A stretch of 64,000 bases of DNA, from assembly GCF_000023865.1 (NCBI RefSeq), contig NC_013159.1, positions 3,374,001-3,438,000 of the forward strand, read 5' to 3'. The DNA is from Saccharomonospora viridis DSM 43017. GTDB taxonomy: Bacteria; Actinomycetota; Actinomycetes; Mycobacteriales; Pseudonocardiaceae. How positions within the stretch are numbered: the first letter of the stretch is position 1; each line of letters begins with the position of its first letter. Both the position numbers and the translations under genes were made by a program. The notes beneath the pieces are model-generated. The model worked only from the letters and a program-made list of their open reading frames with translations, was not told the DNA's origin and did not search any database. This document shows positions 9,445 to 18,238 of the stretch, in pieces.

Positions 9445-11367
9445 TCAGGCGTTGCGATCGCGTTGACGCTCCCTGGACCGCTGTTTGGCGCGTTGGGAGA
9501 CGTCGAGGACGACCTTGCGCAGCCGTACCGCCTTGGGCGTGACCTCGACGCATTCGTCGGGGGCGCAGAACTCCAGCGCCTCCTCCAGGCTGAGGATGCG
9601 TGGCCGGGCCAGTCGCTCGAGCTCCTCGGCGGTCGAGGACCGGATGTTCGTGAGTTTCTTCTCTTTGGTGATGTTGATGTCGAGGTCCTCGGCGCGCGGA
9701 TTCTCACCCACGACCATGCCCTCGTACACCTCGTCGCCCGGTTCGACGAAGAACGTGCCGCGGTCGGCCAGGTGCAGCAGCGCGTAGGCGCTGACGGGGC
9801 CGGACCGGTCCGCCACCAGCGATCCACTGTGCCGCGCGCGAATCTCGCCCGCCCACGGGAAATAGCCCTCGAAGATGTGGTTGGCGATGCCCGTGCCCCT
9901 GGTCTCGGTGAGGAAACTGCTGCGGAACCCGATCAAACCCCGCGCCGGGATCACGTACTCCAACCTGACGCGCCCGGTACCGTGACCGTCCATCCGTTCC
10001 ATCCGGCCCTTACGAGCGGCCAGCAGCTGCGTGATGGCGCCGAGGTGCTCCTCGGGCGCGTCGATGTAGAGCCGTTCGAACGGCTCGTGCAGCGTGCCGT
10101 CGATGGTGCGAGTGACCACCTGGGGCTTGCCGACGGTCAATTCGAAACCCTCGCGTCGCATGGTCTCCACGAGGATCGCCAGCGCGAGTTCACCACGTCC
10201 CTGCACTTCCCAGGTGTCGGGGCGTTCGGTGGGCAGCACCCGAAGACTGACGTTGCCGACGAGCTCACTGTCCAACCTCGCCTTGAGCAGTCGAGCGGTG
10301 AGCTTGTCACCGCCGCCGCGCCCCGCGAGCGGCGAGGTGTTGACCCCGAACGTCATCGAGATGGCGGGTTCGTCCACCGTGATCCGCGGCAACGGTTCGG
10401 GATGCTCCGGATCGGCGAGGGTGTCGCCGATGGTGATGTCGGGGATCCCCGCGATGGCCACGAGATCACCGGCACTCGCCTCCTTCGCGGGCACCCGGGT
10501 GAGCGCTTCGGTGACGAACAGTTCGGACACCCGGACGTTCTGCGCGGACCCGTCCTCCCGCAACCACGCGACGGTCTGTCCCTTACGCAACCGACCGGAG
10601 TGGATCCGCAACAGTGCGATACGACCGAGGAAGCTGGACGCGTCCAGGTTGGTGACGAGCGCCCGCAACGGCGCGTCCGGATCGACCTGCGGCGCCGGGA
10701 TGTGCTCCAACAACACGTCGAACAACGGATCGAGGCTGTCTCCGTCGGGCAACTCACCGTCGGCGGGCCGGTTCAGGCTCGCCACCCCCGCCCGGGCGGC
10801 CGCGTAGACCACCGGCATGGACAGCACCGCGTCGAGCGCGTCGTCGTCCATGCCCTCGATCTCACCGGCCAGCTCCAGCAGCAGGTCGTGGGTTTCCTCG
10901 ACGACCTCGGCGATCCGGGCGTCGGCACGGTCGACCTTGTTGACCACGAGGATCACGGGAAGCCGCGCGGCGAGGGCCTTGCGCAGCACGAACCGGGTCT
11001 GCGGCAACGGGCCTTCACTGGCGTCCACGAGCAGGATGACACCGTCGACCATCGCAAGACCGCGCTCGACCTCCCCACCGAAGTCGGCGTGCCCCGGCGT
11101 GTCGATGACGTTGATGGTCACCGGCCCGTTCGGGGTGACACGGCGGATGGCGGTGTTCTTGGCGAGGATCGTGATGCCCTTCTCCCGCTCCAGCTCACCG
11201 GAGTCCATGACGCGGTCCACGGGCTCGGACCGTTCGGCGAAGGCGCCGGCCTGCCGCAGCATCGCGTCGACCAACGTGGTCTTGCCGTGGTCGACGTGGG
11301 CGACGATAGCGACGTTTCGAAGATCGGTACGAACTTTCCGAGTGGTGGCGGTGCGGGCTGTGGGCAC
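9445..11367 (-). CDS. typA: Translational GTPase TypA/BipA
   Basis: This is a ribosome-associated GTPase of the EF-G superfamily, needed for stress and cold adaptation and ribosome assembly. Its 640 residues contain G1 AHVDHGKTT (about 23-31), the switch-II motif [12 protein letters not shown] and NKVDR, then the EF-G domain II, III and V equivalents and the TypA-specific C-terminal domain ([31 protein letters not shown]). Length and motif order are normal for the family. The start at 11367 is the only one that leaves a short lead before the G domain. No operon partner is evident. Confidence 0.95.
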   Translation of the reverse strand: MPTARTATTRKVRTDLRNVAIVAHVDHGKTTLVDAMLRQAGAFAERSEPVDRVMDSGELEREKGITILAKNTAIRRVTPNGPVTINVIDTPGHADFGGEVERGLAMVDGVILLVDASEGPLPQTRFVLRKALAARLPVILVVNKVDRADARIAEVVEETHDLLLELAGEIEGMDDDALDAVLSMPVVYAAARAGVASLNRPADGELPDGDSLDPLFDVLLEHIPAPQVDPDAPLRALVTNLDASSFLGRIALLRIHSGRLRKGQTVAWLREDGSAQNVRVSELFVTEALTRVPAKEASAGDLVAIAGIPDITIGDTLADPEHPEPLPRITVDEPAISMTFGVNTSPLAGRGGGDKLTARLLKARLDSELVGNVSLRVLPTERPDTWEVQGRGELALAILVETMRREGFELTVGKPQVVTRTIDGTLHEPFERLYIDAPEEHLGAITQLLAARKGRMERMDGHGTGRVRLEYVIPARGLIGFRSSFLTETRGTGIANHIFEGYFPWAGEIRARHSGSLVADRSGPVSAYALLHLADRGTFFVEPGDEVYEGMVVGENPRAEDLDINITKEKKLTNIRSSTAEELERLARPRILSLEEALEFCAPDECVEVTPKAVRLRKVVLDVSQRAKQRSRERQRDRNA

Positions 11368-11707
11368 GCGAAAAGCTCCCTGGTACAGAGAATGCTGGGC
11401 GCCGGCGGACTCATACGGCCGGCTCGGTCATACGACAGCATAAAGGCTGCGGAACGAGGTTCTTCGCGCGCGACCGGTAACCGAGGCGGCGATCAGCTGG
11501 TCGACTGATCGGTCGTGGGGCGCAGGAACCGGATGAAGGGGCCGCGCAGCCGTGCCGGCGGAGACATTTCGCGAAAGTGAAAAAACGTAGGGGAGGCGAT
11601 TTCTGCGGGGGCGACCGAAAGGAGGGGCTCGTTTTCTCCGGCGGTGTCCGTCCGAGCTCCGTCCAAGCCGTTGAGGCCGGTCAAGGCCGTAATGCCGATC
11701 AGCGTCG
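11368..11707. other. Gene-free interval upstream of typA
   Basis: About 340 bases separate typA from the YciI-like gene. Open frames here have low family resemblance and atypical composition. A purine-rich run with several A tracts lies at 11575-11600. I see no convincing gene; the typA promoter must lie here. Confidence 0.4.
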
Positions 11708-12007
11708 TCAGTGGGCCAGTGTCTCGTTCAGCGCACGCAATTCCGGACCGGTCCGAGTGGCCGAGAACTCGACGATCTCGTGGCGCGCCAGATCCCGCAG
11801 CACCAGTGGATCCCCCGCCAGGGCGGCTTTGAGTTTGTCCACCGACATCGGTTTGGCCAACAGGACCTCCCCACTGTGGTCCGCCTTGCGCCCCGACGCC
11901 AACAGGTAACCGCGTTCGTACTGTCTGTCGAGCCATTCGGCGTGGTCCGGCAGCACGTAATCGATTTCGACCTGCGGGGCCGTATAAGTCAGCAGAACAA
12001 CGTACAT
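11708..12007 (-). CDS. YciI family protein
   Basis: This is a small cytoplasmic protein of 99 residues with the dimeric alpha-beta ferredoxin-like YciI fold. It opens MYVVLLTYTAP with the first strand, and has the conserved His-Asp region in PDHAEWLDRQYERGYLLASGRK, where the family's putative active site lies. The C-terminal part, GDPLVLRDLARHEIVEFSATR, matches the rest of the family. The start at 12007 is used because the longer frame to 12424 is antisense to the Nudix gene. It follows the Nudix gene by 118 bases and could be the last gene of the thiamine transport transcript. Biochemical role unknown. Confidence 0.75.
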   Translation of the reverse strand: MYVVLLTYTAPQVEIDYVLPDHAEWLDRQYERGYLLASGRKADHSGEVLLAKPMSVDKLKAALAGDPLVLRDLARHEIVEFSATRTGPELRALNETLAH

Positions 12008-12125
12008 ACCTTCCACGCTAGGCCCACGGCGCCGCTCCCGCCGGGTGGAAAACGACGGGGAACCCCCGGCCCCACAGGCTCCTCGGTCAGGAACGTCTCG
12101 CCGTCTCACCGATACGAACAGGGCG

Positions 12126-12527
12126 TCAACCGTCGGTACCCGACAACAGTTCGCGCAGGGCGGGCAGGAGAACCCGGTCGGCGGGCAACCAGTCGACGGC
12201 GGCCAGTTCGTCGGCGGACAACCAGCGCAACGCCTTGTGCTCCACCGCGCGTGGCTGCCCACCGCCCTCCGGCAAGGTCGCGGCGAACACGCGCAGCACC
12301 TTCCCGCCGGGCAAGGGCACGTCCACACCGACACGGTCGCCCACGACGACCTCGACACCGAGCTCCTCCCGACATTCGCGGAGGACGGCCTCCACGTCGG
12401 TCTCCCCGGCCTCGACGCGTCCACCCGGCAATTCCCACAGCCCCGCGACGTCGGGTGGATACGCGCGCTGCTGCGCGAGCAACAACCCGTTCCGCACGAT
12501 GGCCGTGCCCACGACGTCCGCTGTCAT
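12126..12527 (-). CDS. Nudix hydrolase, MutT-like
   Basis: This 133-residue Nudix enzyme hydrolyses a nucleoside diphosphate linked to another group, using Mg2+. The full Nudix box is present: GGRVEAGETDVEAVLRECRE followed by ELG, with the catalytic Glu pair. WELPGG precedes it, as in MutT/NudG-type enzymes (8-oxo-dGTP or CTP pyrophosphohydrolases). The frame is open to 12614, but ATG at 12527 begins just before the first strand (MTADVVGTAIV). It lies 94 bases behind the ATPase gene of a riboswitch-led thiamine operon, so an activity on thiamine-related diphosphates is conceivable but unproven. Confidence 0.82.
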   Translation of the reverse strand: MTADVVGTAIVRNGLLLAQQRAYPPDVAGLWELPGGRVEAGETDVEAVLRECREELGVEVVVGDRVGVDVPLPGGKVLRVFAATLPEGGGQPRAVEHKALRWLSADELAAVDWLPADRVLLPALRELLSGTDG

Positions 12528-12621
12528 CCCCACGGTGTCACCGACTCCGTTCGCTCCGCTCAACCGCAGCACCCACCCGCACACCACCGACCCGCCATCG
12601 CCGGTGTCCGCCACCGCGGTC

Positions 12622-13668
12622 TCATCCCGCCCCCACGAGGGCCACGCCGTCGGCGTCGAGCGACAAGGCCACCCGATCCCCCGGCACGGCCCGGCTGGTC
12701 ATCGCCGCCACGGCCGACACCTCCGGCAAATCCACGTCGGGCCGCACAGACAGTCGGACATGGTCGCGGCGGTGCACCCGAGCCAGCACCTCACCCTGCA
12801 CGGACTCCCCCGGACCGCCGCGTTCGTCCCGACCGAGCTCCACGGCCCGCACAGCGCCGGGACGCAGGCCCACACACACGTCACCGTCGGCGACCCCGGG
12901 CAGCGACACCTCCCCGAGCACGCACCGAACCCGTCCCCGCTCCGCGCGACCGGGCAAGAACGTCGTCACACCGAGGAACCGGGCGACCCGCTCGTCCGCG
13001 GGACGGCGCCACACGTCGAGCACATCACCTGCCTGCCGAATCACTCCCTCGTCGAGCACGGCGATCCGGTCGGCGAGGGTGAACGCCTCCTCCTGGTCGT
13101 GGGTGACCAGCAGCGTGGTCGTCTTGGTGCGGCGCAACAGTTCGGTGACCTCGATCGCGAGTTGTTCGCGCAGTTCCGCGTCGAGGCCGGACAGCGGCTC
13201 GTCGAGCAGCAGCAACCTCGGCTGCGGTGCGAGCGCTCGGGCCAACGCCACGCGCTGCGCCTGACCACCGGACAGCGCGGTGATCTTGCGGCGCTCGTAT
13301 CCGGACAGCCCCACCAGCTCCAGCAAGGTGCGCACACGCTCCTTGCGAGCCTCCCGCGCCATCCCTTGCATCCGCAGCCCGAACGCGATGTTGCCCGCCA
13401 CGTCCCGGTGGGGGAAGAGCTGACCGTCCTGGAACACCAAGCCGAAGTGCCGGCGGTGCACGGGCACCCGGGACAGGTCGTCACCGTCCCAACACACGCT
13501 GCCGGTCACCGCGGGCTCCAGTCCCGCGATCGCCCGCAGCAACGTCGACTTACCCGATCCCGACGGGCCCAGCAGTGCCAACACCTCACCGTCGGCGATC
13601 TCCAGATGAGCGTCCCGTACCGCCACGAAATCGCCGTAGCGCACGGTGAGGCCGGTGACCGTCAACAT
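12622..13668 (-). CDS. ABC transporter ATP-binding protein, ThiQ/PotA-FbpC type
   Basis: This is the cytoplasmic ATPase of an importer, 348 residues. Walker A GPSGSGKST is near residue 37, the signature is LSGGQAQRVALARAL and Walker B is RLLLLDEPLSGLD, followed by a TOBE-like C-terminal domain that is longer than in enterobacterial ThiQ. The ATG at 13668 follows the permease stop by one base, which settles the start despite the open frame to 13707. Sequence alone does not separate thiamine, iron and polyamine importers. The TPP riboswitch ahead of the operon is what points to thiamine or a precursor. Confidence 0.82.
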   Translation of the reverse strand: MLTVTGLTVRYGDFVAVRDAHLEIADGEVLALLGPSGSGKSTLLRAIAGLEPAVTGSVCWDGDDLSRVPVHRRHFGLVFQDGQLFPHRDVAGNIAFGLRMQGMAREARKERVRTLLELVGLSGYERRKITALSGGQAQRVALARALAPQPRLLLLDEPLSGLDAELREQLAIEVTELLRRTKTTTLLVTHDQEEAFTLADRIAVLDEGVIRQAGDVLDVWRRPADERVARFLGVTTFLPGRAERGRVRCVLGEVSLPGVADGDVCVGLRPGAVRAVELGRDERGGPGESVQGEVLARVHRRDHVRLSVRPDVDLPEVSAVAAMTSRAVPGDRVALSLDADGVALVGAG

Positions 13669-13669
13669 G

Positions 13670-15313
13670 TCAGAACTCTCCCAGCCGTGCGTGTGGCGCA
13701 CGCACACTTTCGATCAGGGCCGCCACGAGTCCTGTGACCACCATCAGCAGAACACAGCCCGCATAGGCCATGAGGTGGTTCAGTTCGCCGGGGCGGCTGA
13801 TGAGGTCGGCGACGGCGACGGGCAGCGTGGGCGCGTCGGGACGGGCGAGGAAACTGGTGGCGCCGAACTCACCCAATGCGACGACGTACCCGAACGCCGC
13901 CGCGGCGACCAACGACCGCGCCACGAGCGGGAAATCGACCTCGCGCCAGACCCGCACCGGCCCGGCCCCCAAAGTCGCCGCGGCCTGCCGTAACCGCTCG
14001 TCCACCGAACGCAGCACGGGAAGGACCAACCGCACCACCATCGGAATGATCACCAACGCCTGCGCCAACGGCACCAACAGCGGGGAGGTGCGCAGATCCC
14101 AGGGGAGGTCGCCGAGCGTCACCAGATATCCGAAACCGACGGTGACAGCCGACACGCCGAGCGGCAGCATCAGGACCGCGTCGGCGACCTCCCCGGTCGC
14201 ACGGGCGCCCCGCTGCGGGAACCGACGCAACACCACGACGGTCACGGCCGCGAGCACACCCACAAGCAGCGCGAGCACCGTCGCGTCGGAGGCGGTGCGC
14301 AACGAGTTCAACGCCGCATCCCAACCGGTGACGTTCAACGCTCCGTCCTGTCCGAAGCCCGACAACGCGCGGTAGCCGTCCAAGGTCCAGCCCTCACGTC
14401 CCAGCATCGAGCGGACCACCAACGCGACGATCGGGGTGAGCAGCAGACCGAGTACCACGACCGCGGCCGCCACCACACCCCATTCACCGCCCTCCGGCCT
14501 GCGCGCGGCGTGCCGTGCCGAGCCCAGTCGCGCCGCCGTCTCGTTACGTCGACGAGCCAACGCCCCGACCACCAAAGCGGCGATCACCGCACCGAGCTGC
14601 ACCAGCGACAGCGCCGCGGCCCCGGAGAGGTCGAGCAGGTTCACCGTGCGGAGGTAGATCTCCGTCTCCAGCGTCCGGTACTGGTTGCCGCCGAGCATGA
14701 GCACCACGCCGAAACTCGTGGCGCAGAACAGGAACACCACGGCCGCGGCGGAGGACACCGCCGGCAACAACGCGGGCAGGGTCACCGTGGAGAACGCCCG
14801 CCAACGCGACGCGCCGAGGGACCGGGCCGCGTCCTCGACCCGAGGGTCGAGCTGCGACCACAGTCCGCCGACCGTGCGAGCCACGACGGCGATGTTGAAG
14901 AAGGCGTTGGCCACGACGATGCTCAGCACTCCCCCGTCGGGCCACAGCGCACGGAACGCAAGCCCCACCACCACGGTCGGCAGCACGAACGGCACCAGGA
15001 CCAACGTGCGCACCACCGTGATGCCGGGAAGCCGGACCCGGGCCAACAGGAACGCGAGCGGGAACCCGGCCAGCACCGCGACCACCGTGGCGGCCAGTGC
15101 CTGCGCCACCGTGAACCCGGCCAGCCGCCACGTGGACGCCTCGACGAGAGTGTCGACCACACCCCCGTCGGCGACTCCGAATCGGATGATCGCGGCGACC
15201 GGCCAGGCGAAGAACAATCCGAGGAAGGCGAAGGGCAGGACACCGAGCGCGGCGGCCGCCCAGAGGGAACCCGAACGAGACCGAGCGGTCAGCCCTCGAG
15301 TAGCTCGCGCCAT
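13670..15313 (-). CDS. ABC transporter permease, fused two-domain (ThiP-like)
   Basis: This inner-membrane permease of 547 residues carries two BPD_transp_1 modules in one chain, about 12 hydrophobic segments, as in ThiP and FbpB. EAA-type loops read AARSLGASRWRAFSTVTLPALLP in the first half and AAATLGAGPVRVWREVDFPLV in the second. The start at 15313 overlaps the binding-protein gene by 25 bases. The stop is one base before the ATPase start, so the three subunits are tightly coupled. Substrate assignment to thiamine rests on the riboswitch and on the ThiB-like receptor. Confidence 0.83.
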   Translation of the reverse strand: MARATRGLTARSRSGSLWAAAALGVLPFAFLGLFFAWPVAAIIRFGVADGGVVDTLVEASTWRLAGFTVAQALAATVVAVLAGFPLAFLLARVRLPGITVVRTLVLVPFVLPTVVVGLAFRALWPDGGVLSIVVANAFFNIAVVARTVGGLWSQLDPRVEDAARSLGASRWRAFSTVTLPALLPAVSSAAAVVFLFCATSFGVVLMLGGNQYRTLETEIYLRTVNLLDLSGAAALSLVQLGAVIAALVVGALARRRNETAARLGSARHAARRPEGGEWGVVAAAVVVLGLLLTPIVALVVRSMLGREGWTLDGYRALSGFGQDGALNVTGWDAALNSLRTASDATVLALLVGVLAAVTVVVLRRFPQRGARATGEVADAVLMLPLGVSAVTVGFGYLVTLGDLPWDLRTSPLLVPLAQALVIIPMVVRLVLPVLRSVDERLRQAAATLGAGPVRVWREVDFPLVARSLVAAAAFGYVVALGEFGATSFLARPDAPTLPVAVADLISRPGELNHLMAYAGCVLLMVVTGLVAALIESVRAPHARLGEF

Positions 15314-16362
15314 TCCGAGATCCAGCGCTCGCGGTTCTCCTGGACCTGCTCACCGGGCAGCGAAATCGACTCGCGCGGCATCGGCGCGGCCCGCTCCCAC
15401 TCCTCGGGCAGGGGCACGCCTTCCCGGGTGGGGTACACGTACATGTTCTCCGGGAGGGTGGACTGGAATTCGGGCGACAACAGGAAGTCGATCACCTTAC
15501 CCGCTTCGTCGGGATGTTCGGTCCCCGCCAGCACGCCCGCGTACTCGACCTGGCGATAGCAGGTGTCGAGCAGCGCCTTGGTGCGCGGCTTGCCGTCCTG
15601 TCCGATCTCGGCGGCGGGTGACGACGCATAGGACAGCACGATCGGCCGCTCCCCCTCCCCGGACGAACCGGAGAACTCCTGCGTGTACGCCTCGGTCCAG
15701 CCGCTGACGACCTTCACCCCGTTGTCCTTCAGGTCGCCCCAGTAGTCGGTCCAGCCGTCCTCGCCGTATTCCGAGACCGTGGCGAACAGGAAGGCCAACC
15801 CCGGAGACGACGTGGCCGGGCTCGGCACCACGAACAGGTCCTCGTAGATCGGGTCGGTGAGGTCGTCGAGCCCCGTGGGTTCGGGCACGTCGTTCTCGGC
15901 GAACCACTCGCTGTCGATGTTGACGCACACGTCACCGACGTCCACCGCCGACAATCGCTGTTCCCGGTCGACGGCGTACCGCTGCGGTCCTCGGTCGGCC
16001 TCCGGAGAGGTGTACGGCTGGAAGACCCCCTCCGACAACGCCCTGGACGCGAACGTCGAGTCGATGCCGTACGCCACGTCCGCGATCGGGTTGTCCTTGG
16101 TCAGCACGAGCTTGTTCGTCAGCTCGCCCGCGTCGCCTTCCTTGCGGACCTCGATACGCACGCCCGCACGCTGTTCGAAGGCGTCCACCACTTCCTGCGG
16201 AACGGCCCAGGACTGGTGCGTGACGAGAGTGACCGTCACCGGCTCGTCCGCCGACTCGTCCTCGGTACCGATAACCGTGCAACCCGCCGTGAGGGCACCG
16301 GCCGACAGCAGCGCGATCGCCGCGCGTAACGACGTTGACACATGGCCCGGTCCCTGGCCCAT
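15289..16362 (-). CDS. Thiamine-type ABC transporter substrate-binding lipoprotein (ThiB-like)
   Basis: This extracytoplasmic receptor has 357 residues. It has a basic N-terminus, a hydrophobic stretch and lipobox LTAGC with the lipidated Cys near residue 28. The mature part begins VTVTLVTHQSW, a typical start of the ThiB/iron-type family 1 receptors, followed by the family signature IADVAYGIDSTF and the interdomain region VCVNIDSEWF. ThiB proteins share the VAYGIDN-like segment, which supports thiamine. ATG at 16362 has GGAGG seven bases upstream; a GTG at 16341 is an alternative. It is the first gene after the TPP riboswitch and heads the operon. Confidence 0.82.
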   Translation of the reverse strand: MGQGPGHVSTSLRAAIALLSAGALTAGCTVIGTEDESADEPVTVTLVTHQSWAVPQEVVDAFEQRAGVRIEVRKEGDAGELTNKLVLTKDNPIADVAYGIDSTFASRALSEGVFQPYTSPEADRGPQRYAVDREQRLSAVDVGDVCVNIDSEWFAENDVPEPTGLDDLTDPIYEDLFVVPSPATSSPGLAFLFATVSEYGEDGWTDYWGDLKDNGVKVVSGWTEAYTQEFSGSSGEGERPIVLSYASSPAAEIGQDGKPRTKALLDTCYRQVEYAGVLAGTEHPDEAGKVIDFLLSPEFQSTLPENMYVYPTREGVPLPEEWERAAPMPRESISLPGEQVQENRERWISEWRELLEG

Positions 16363-16392
16363 TCAGCCTCCTCGCCGTGACCGCGCAGGAGG

Positions 16393-16489
16393 GCTGATCA
16401 CCTTCCTGCGTCGGCATGATCCGAATCAGGTGCGAACGGTCGTGGGCCACACGCCCACCTCTCAGTCCGGTGTGCCGGACTCCCGTGGC
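16393..16489 (-). promoter_or_regulatory. TPP (THI-box) riboswitch
   Basis: Read on the minus strand, the region has the conserved THI elements in order: a CACGGGAG start, a short GTCCGG/CCGGAC stem, CTGAGAG, a GTGGGC/GCCCAC stem, then ACCTGATTCGGATCATGCC and GACGCAGGAAGG at the end. These match the pyrimidine-sensing and pyrophosphate-sensing helices of the family. The ThiB-like start lies about 30 bases downstream, so binding of thiamine diphosphate probably hides the ribosome site, the usual mode in actinobacteria. Confidence 0.93.
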
Positions 16490-16527
16490 AGCGTGCAGCG
16501 TACCCGGCGACCCACCACGATAGGGCC

Positions 16528-16818
16528 ATGACGGAGCTACTCAGTGACCAACGCATCGACGAGGCCCTGCAGGGGCTGCCCGAATGGCGGCGGGTCGGAG
16601 ACGCGATCGAACGCAGCGCCGAGTTGGCGAGTTTCCCGCAAGCCATCGAGGTGGTGAACCGGGTGGCCGAACGCGCGGAGGCGGCGAACCACCATCCGGA
16701 CATCGACATCCGGTGGCGCACCGTGACCTTCCGCCTCAGCACCCATTCCCACGGCGGGATCACGGAGAAGGACATCGCACTCGCCGGTGAGATCGATGAC
16801 GTGATCACGGACGTGTGA
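16528..16818 (+). CDS. 4a-hydroxytetrahydrobiopterin dehydratase (pterin-4a-carbinolamine dehydratase)
   Basis: This small cytoplasmic enzyme of 96 residues dehydrates 4a-hydroxytetrahydropterin to recycle the pterin cofactor. The active-site signature is complete: EAANHHPDIDIRWRTVTFRL with its His-His-Pro, a second His in STHSHGG and Asp in ITEKD. Length is standard for the family. It is divergent from the thiamine operon and starts just upstream of the riboswitch. No aromatic amino-acid hydroxylase is visible nearby, so its partner is elsewhere or it acts in another pterin reaction such as molybdopterin metabolism. Confidence 0.9.
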   Translation: MTELLSDQRIDEALQGLPEWRRVGDAIERSAELASFPQAIEVVNRVAERAEAANHHPDIDIRWRTVTFRLSTHSHGGITEKDIALAGEIDDVITDV

Positions 16819-16907
16819 TTTCGACCTTTTCGGGCAACTCTGCTGCGGACGCCGGACGTTGACGTGGGTGAAAGGTCCGACCATCTGGCATCCGAGGGGA
16901 GTGTGCG

Positions 16908-17165
16908 ATGAACCGCTTCGCCGCCTGGCGGGCACCGTTCGCATCGGTGCTGGCGTTGCTGATCACCTTCGTGGTGGGTGCGGTGCAGCCCGCTCTCGCG
17001 GAGTCCAACGATTCCGGCCCTCCCCCGGAGAGTGCTCCCACGTCGACACCGAATGGGGTGATTCAGGCACTCGTGGTGGGCAGTACCGCCTTCGCGCTGA
17101 TGCTCGCCACCGCCGCCGCCGTGCTGTACTACACGGCCAAACGGCGACGAGATGAACCTCTGTGA
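16908..17165 (+). CDS. Small exported membrane protein of unknown function
   Basis: This is an 85-residue protein with a clear signal peptide (MNRFAAWRAPFASVLALLITFVV, cleavage after ALA), a Ser/Pro/Glu/Thr-rich linker, one membrane helix (VIQALVVGSTAFALMLATAAAVLYY) and a basic tail (TAKRRRDE). This predicts an outside N-terminus with a single anchor. The ATG at 16908 has AGGGGAG upstream at good spacing. I do not recognise the family. It sits between pterin dehydratase and a lipoprotein gene on the same strand. Confidence 0.6.
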   Translation: MNRFAAWRAPFASVLALLITFVVGAVQPALAESNDSGPPPESAPTSTPNGVIQALVVGSTAFALMLATAAAVLYYTAKRRRDEPL

Positions 17166-17191
17166 CATCGCGGTTACCCTCAGTGCGGTCC

Positions 17192-17219
17192 TCCACAGTG
17201 TGACACGTCACACTGTGGA
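17192..17219. promoter_or_regulatory. 28-bp perfect inverted repeat
   Basis: Arms of 13 bases, TCCACAGTGTGAC (17192-17204) and its exact complement (17207-17219), flank the dinucleotide AC. The repeat ends 22 bases before the lipoprotein start codon and lies 26 bases after the small membrane protein stop. No T run follows, so an operator is at least as likely as a terminator. Confidence 0.6.
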
Positions 17220-17241
17220 TCTTCCCCACTGAAGGAGTGCG

Positions 17242-17946
17242 ATGTACCGGAAACGTGAACTGGCTGCTGTGGCGGCCTTGCTGCTGGCCCTGACGTCTAC
17301 CGCCTGCGCAGGTGGTGGCGACAACGCCTCGTCCGAGGCCGCCACACAGTCCACATCGGCCGAACCGACCGCTGCGACGCCCGAGGAGCTGGCCGAGATA
17401 CGCAAGGCGTTCGACGGTTACCGGAACGCGTTGCAAAACGGCGACGGGAAGACCGCGGCCGGTTGGATCAGCAAGAGCACGGTCGAGCATTACGACGAAC
17501 TGGCCGCACTGGCCGCGACGGGCGGTCCGGAGGAGATCGGCGAACGGGGGCCGACGGACCGGATGACCGTGGCCCTGCTCCGGCACGACCTCGCCCCGGA
17601 GGAGATCGGTTCGCTGAACGGCACGGCGCTGTTCACGTACGCCGTGGAGCAGGATGTCATCGACGATTCGACGATCGCGTCCGCGGAGTTGGACGAGGTC
17701 ACCATCTCCGGCGACCGGGCCGTCGCCACGGTGAAGGGCGACAACGCGGAGCAGAAGGCTCAGCTGACCTTCATCCGGGAGTCGGACTCGTGGCGACTGG
17801 ACCTCATGTCCATGATGGAGGTGTCGGACAAGGTCATCGCCGAGCTGGCGAAGCAACGCGGGGTCGACGAGGACGAACTGGTCCTCCAGCTCGCCTCCGC
17901 CGCTGCGGGCACCACGGTGGAGAAGGCGATCTTCGAACGTCCGTGA
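17242..17946 (+). CDS. Lipoprotein of unknown function
   Basis: This is a 234-residue exported lipoprotein with signal MYRKRELAAVAALLLALTST, lipobox TAC-A, and a Ser/Thr/Glu linker to about residue 50. The rest contains a helix-rich segment (EELAEIRKAFDGYRNALQNGDGKTAAGWIS) and then alternating strands (DEVTISGDRAVATVKGD, KAQLTFIRESDSWRLDL). That order resembles NTF2/SnoaL-like or DUF4878-like cystatin folds, but I cannot confirm either. ATG at 17242 follows GAAGGAG. The 28-bp inverted repeat just upstream may control it. Confidence 0.7.
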   Translation: MYRKRELAAVAALLLALTSTACAGGGDNASSEAATQSTSAEPTAATPEELAEIRKAFDGYRNALQNGDGKTAAGWISKSTVEHYDELAALAATGGPEEIGERGPTDRMTVALLRHDLAPEEIGSLNGTALFTYAVEQDVIDDSTIASAELDEVTISGDRAVATVKGDNAEQKAQLTFIRESDSWRLDLMSMMEVSDKVIAELAKQRGVDEDELVLQLASAAAGTTVEKAIFERP

Positions 17947-18176
17947 CGGGTCCGAGGAACCACACGGTGTGCGGTGTCGAAAAGCGTCGGCGGTGTCGGC
18001 ACCGTAAAGGGTCGGATCGGCCGACGGGTGGGCATATCCCGGCTGTACCCGACCACCGCTGTCGCACACCTACACCGGCCTCGGACCAGCACATCGGGGG
18101 ACCTCGGCACCGGCCGGCCCGTCCGGTCGCTGTGGACGGACGTGCCGAGGACGTTCACCGAACCCCCGTCGATTCG

Positions 18177-18207
18177 GATGAGAGAATCCTCATCGAGCGC
18201 TCATCGA
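18177..18207. promoter_or_regulatory. Putative response-regulator box, copy 1
   Basis: GATGAG-AGAATC-CTCATC (18177-18194) is a 6-6-6 dyad. Overlapping it, CTCATCGA occurs at 18189-18196 and again at 18200-18207, exactly 11 bases apart, the spacing of one helical turn seen in OmpR-type sites. The dyad ends 45 bases before the start at 18239. The same 18-base pattern recurs at 19452 and 22545. Confidence 0.6.
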
Positions 18208-18238
18208 TGTCCCACGGTCGATGCACACATTGAGGTGA

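Noticed and set aside
9463-11508. A 681-codon plus-strand frame opposite typA
   Set aside because: It lies exactly over TypA in the antisense direction and has shadow composition. TypA is certain.
11493-11936. Minus-strand frame between the YciI-like gene and typA
   Set aside because: It overlaps the YciI-like gene, lacks a ribosome site and has no family resemblance.
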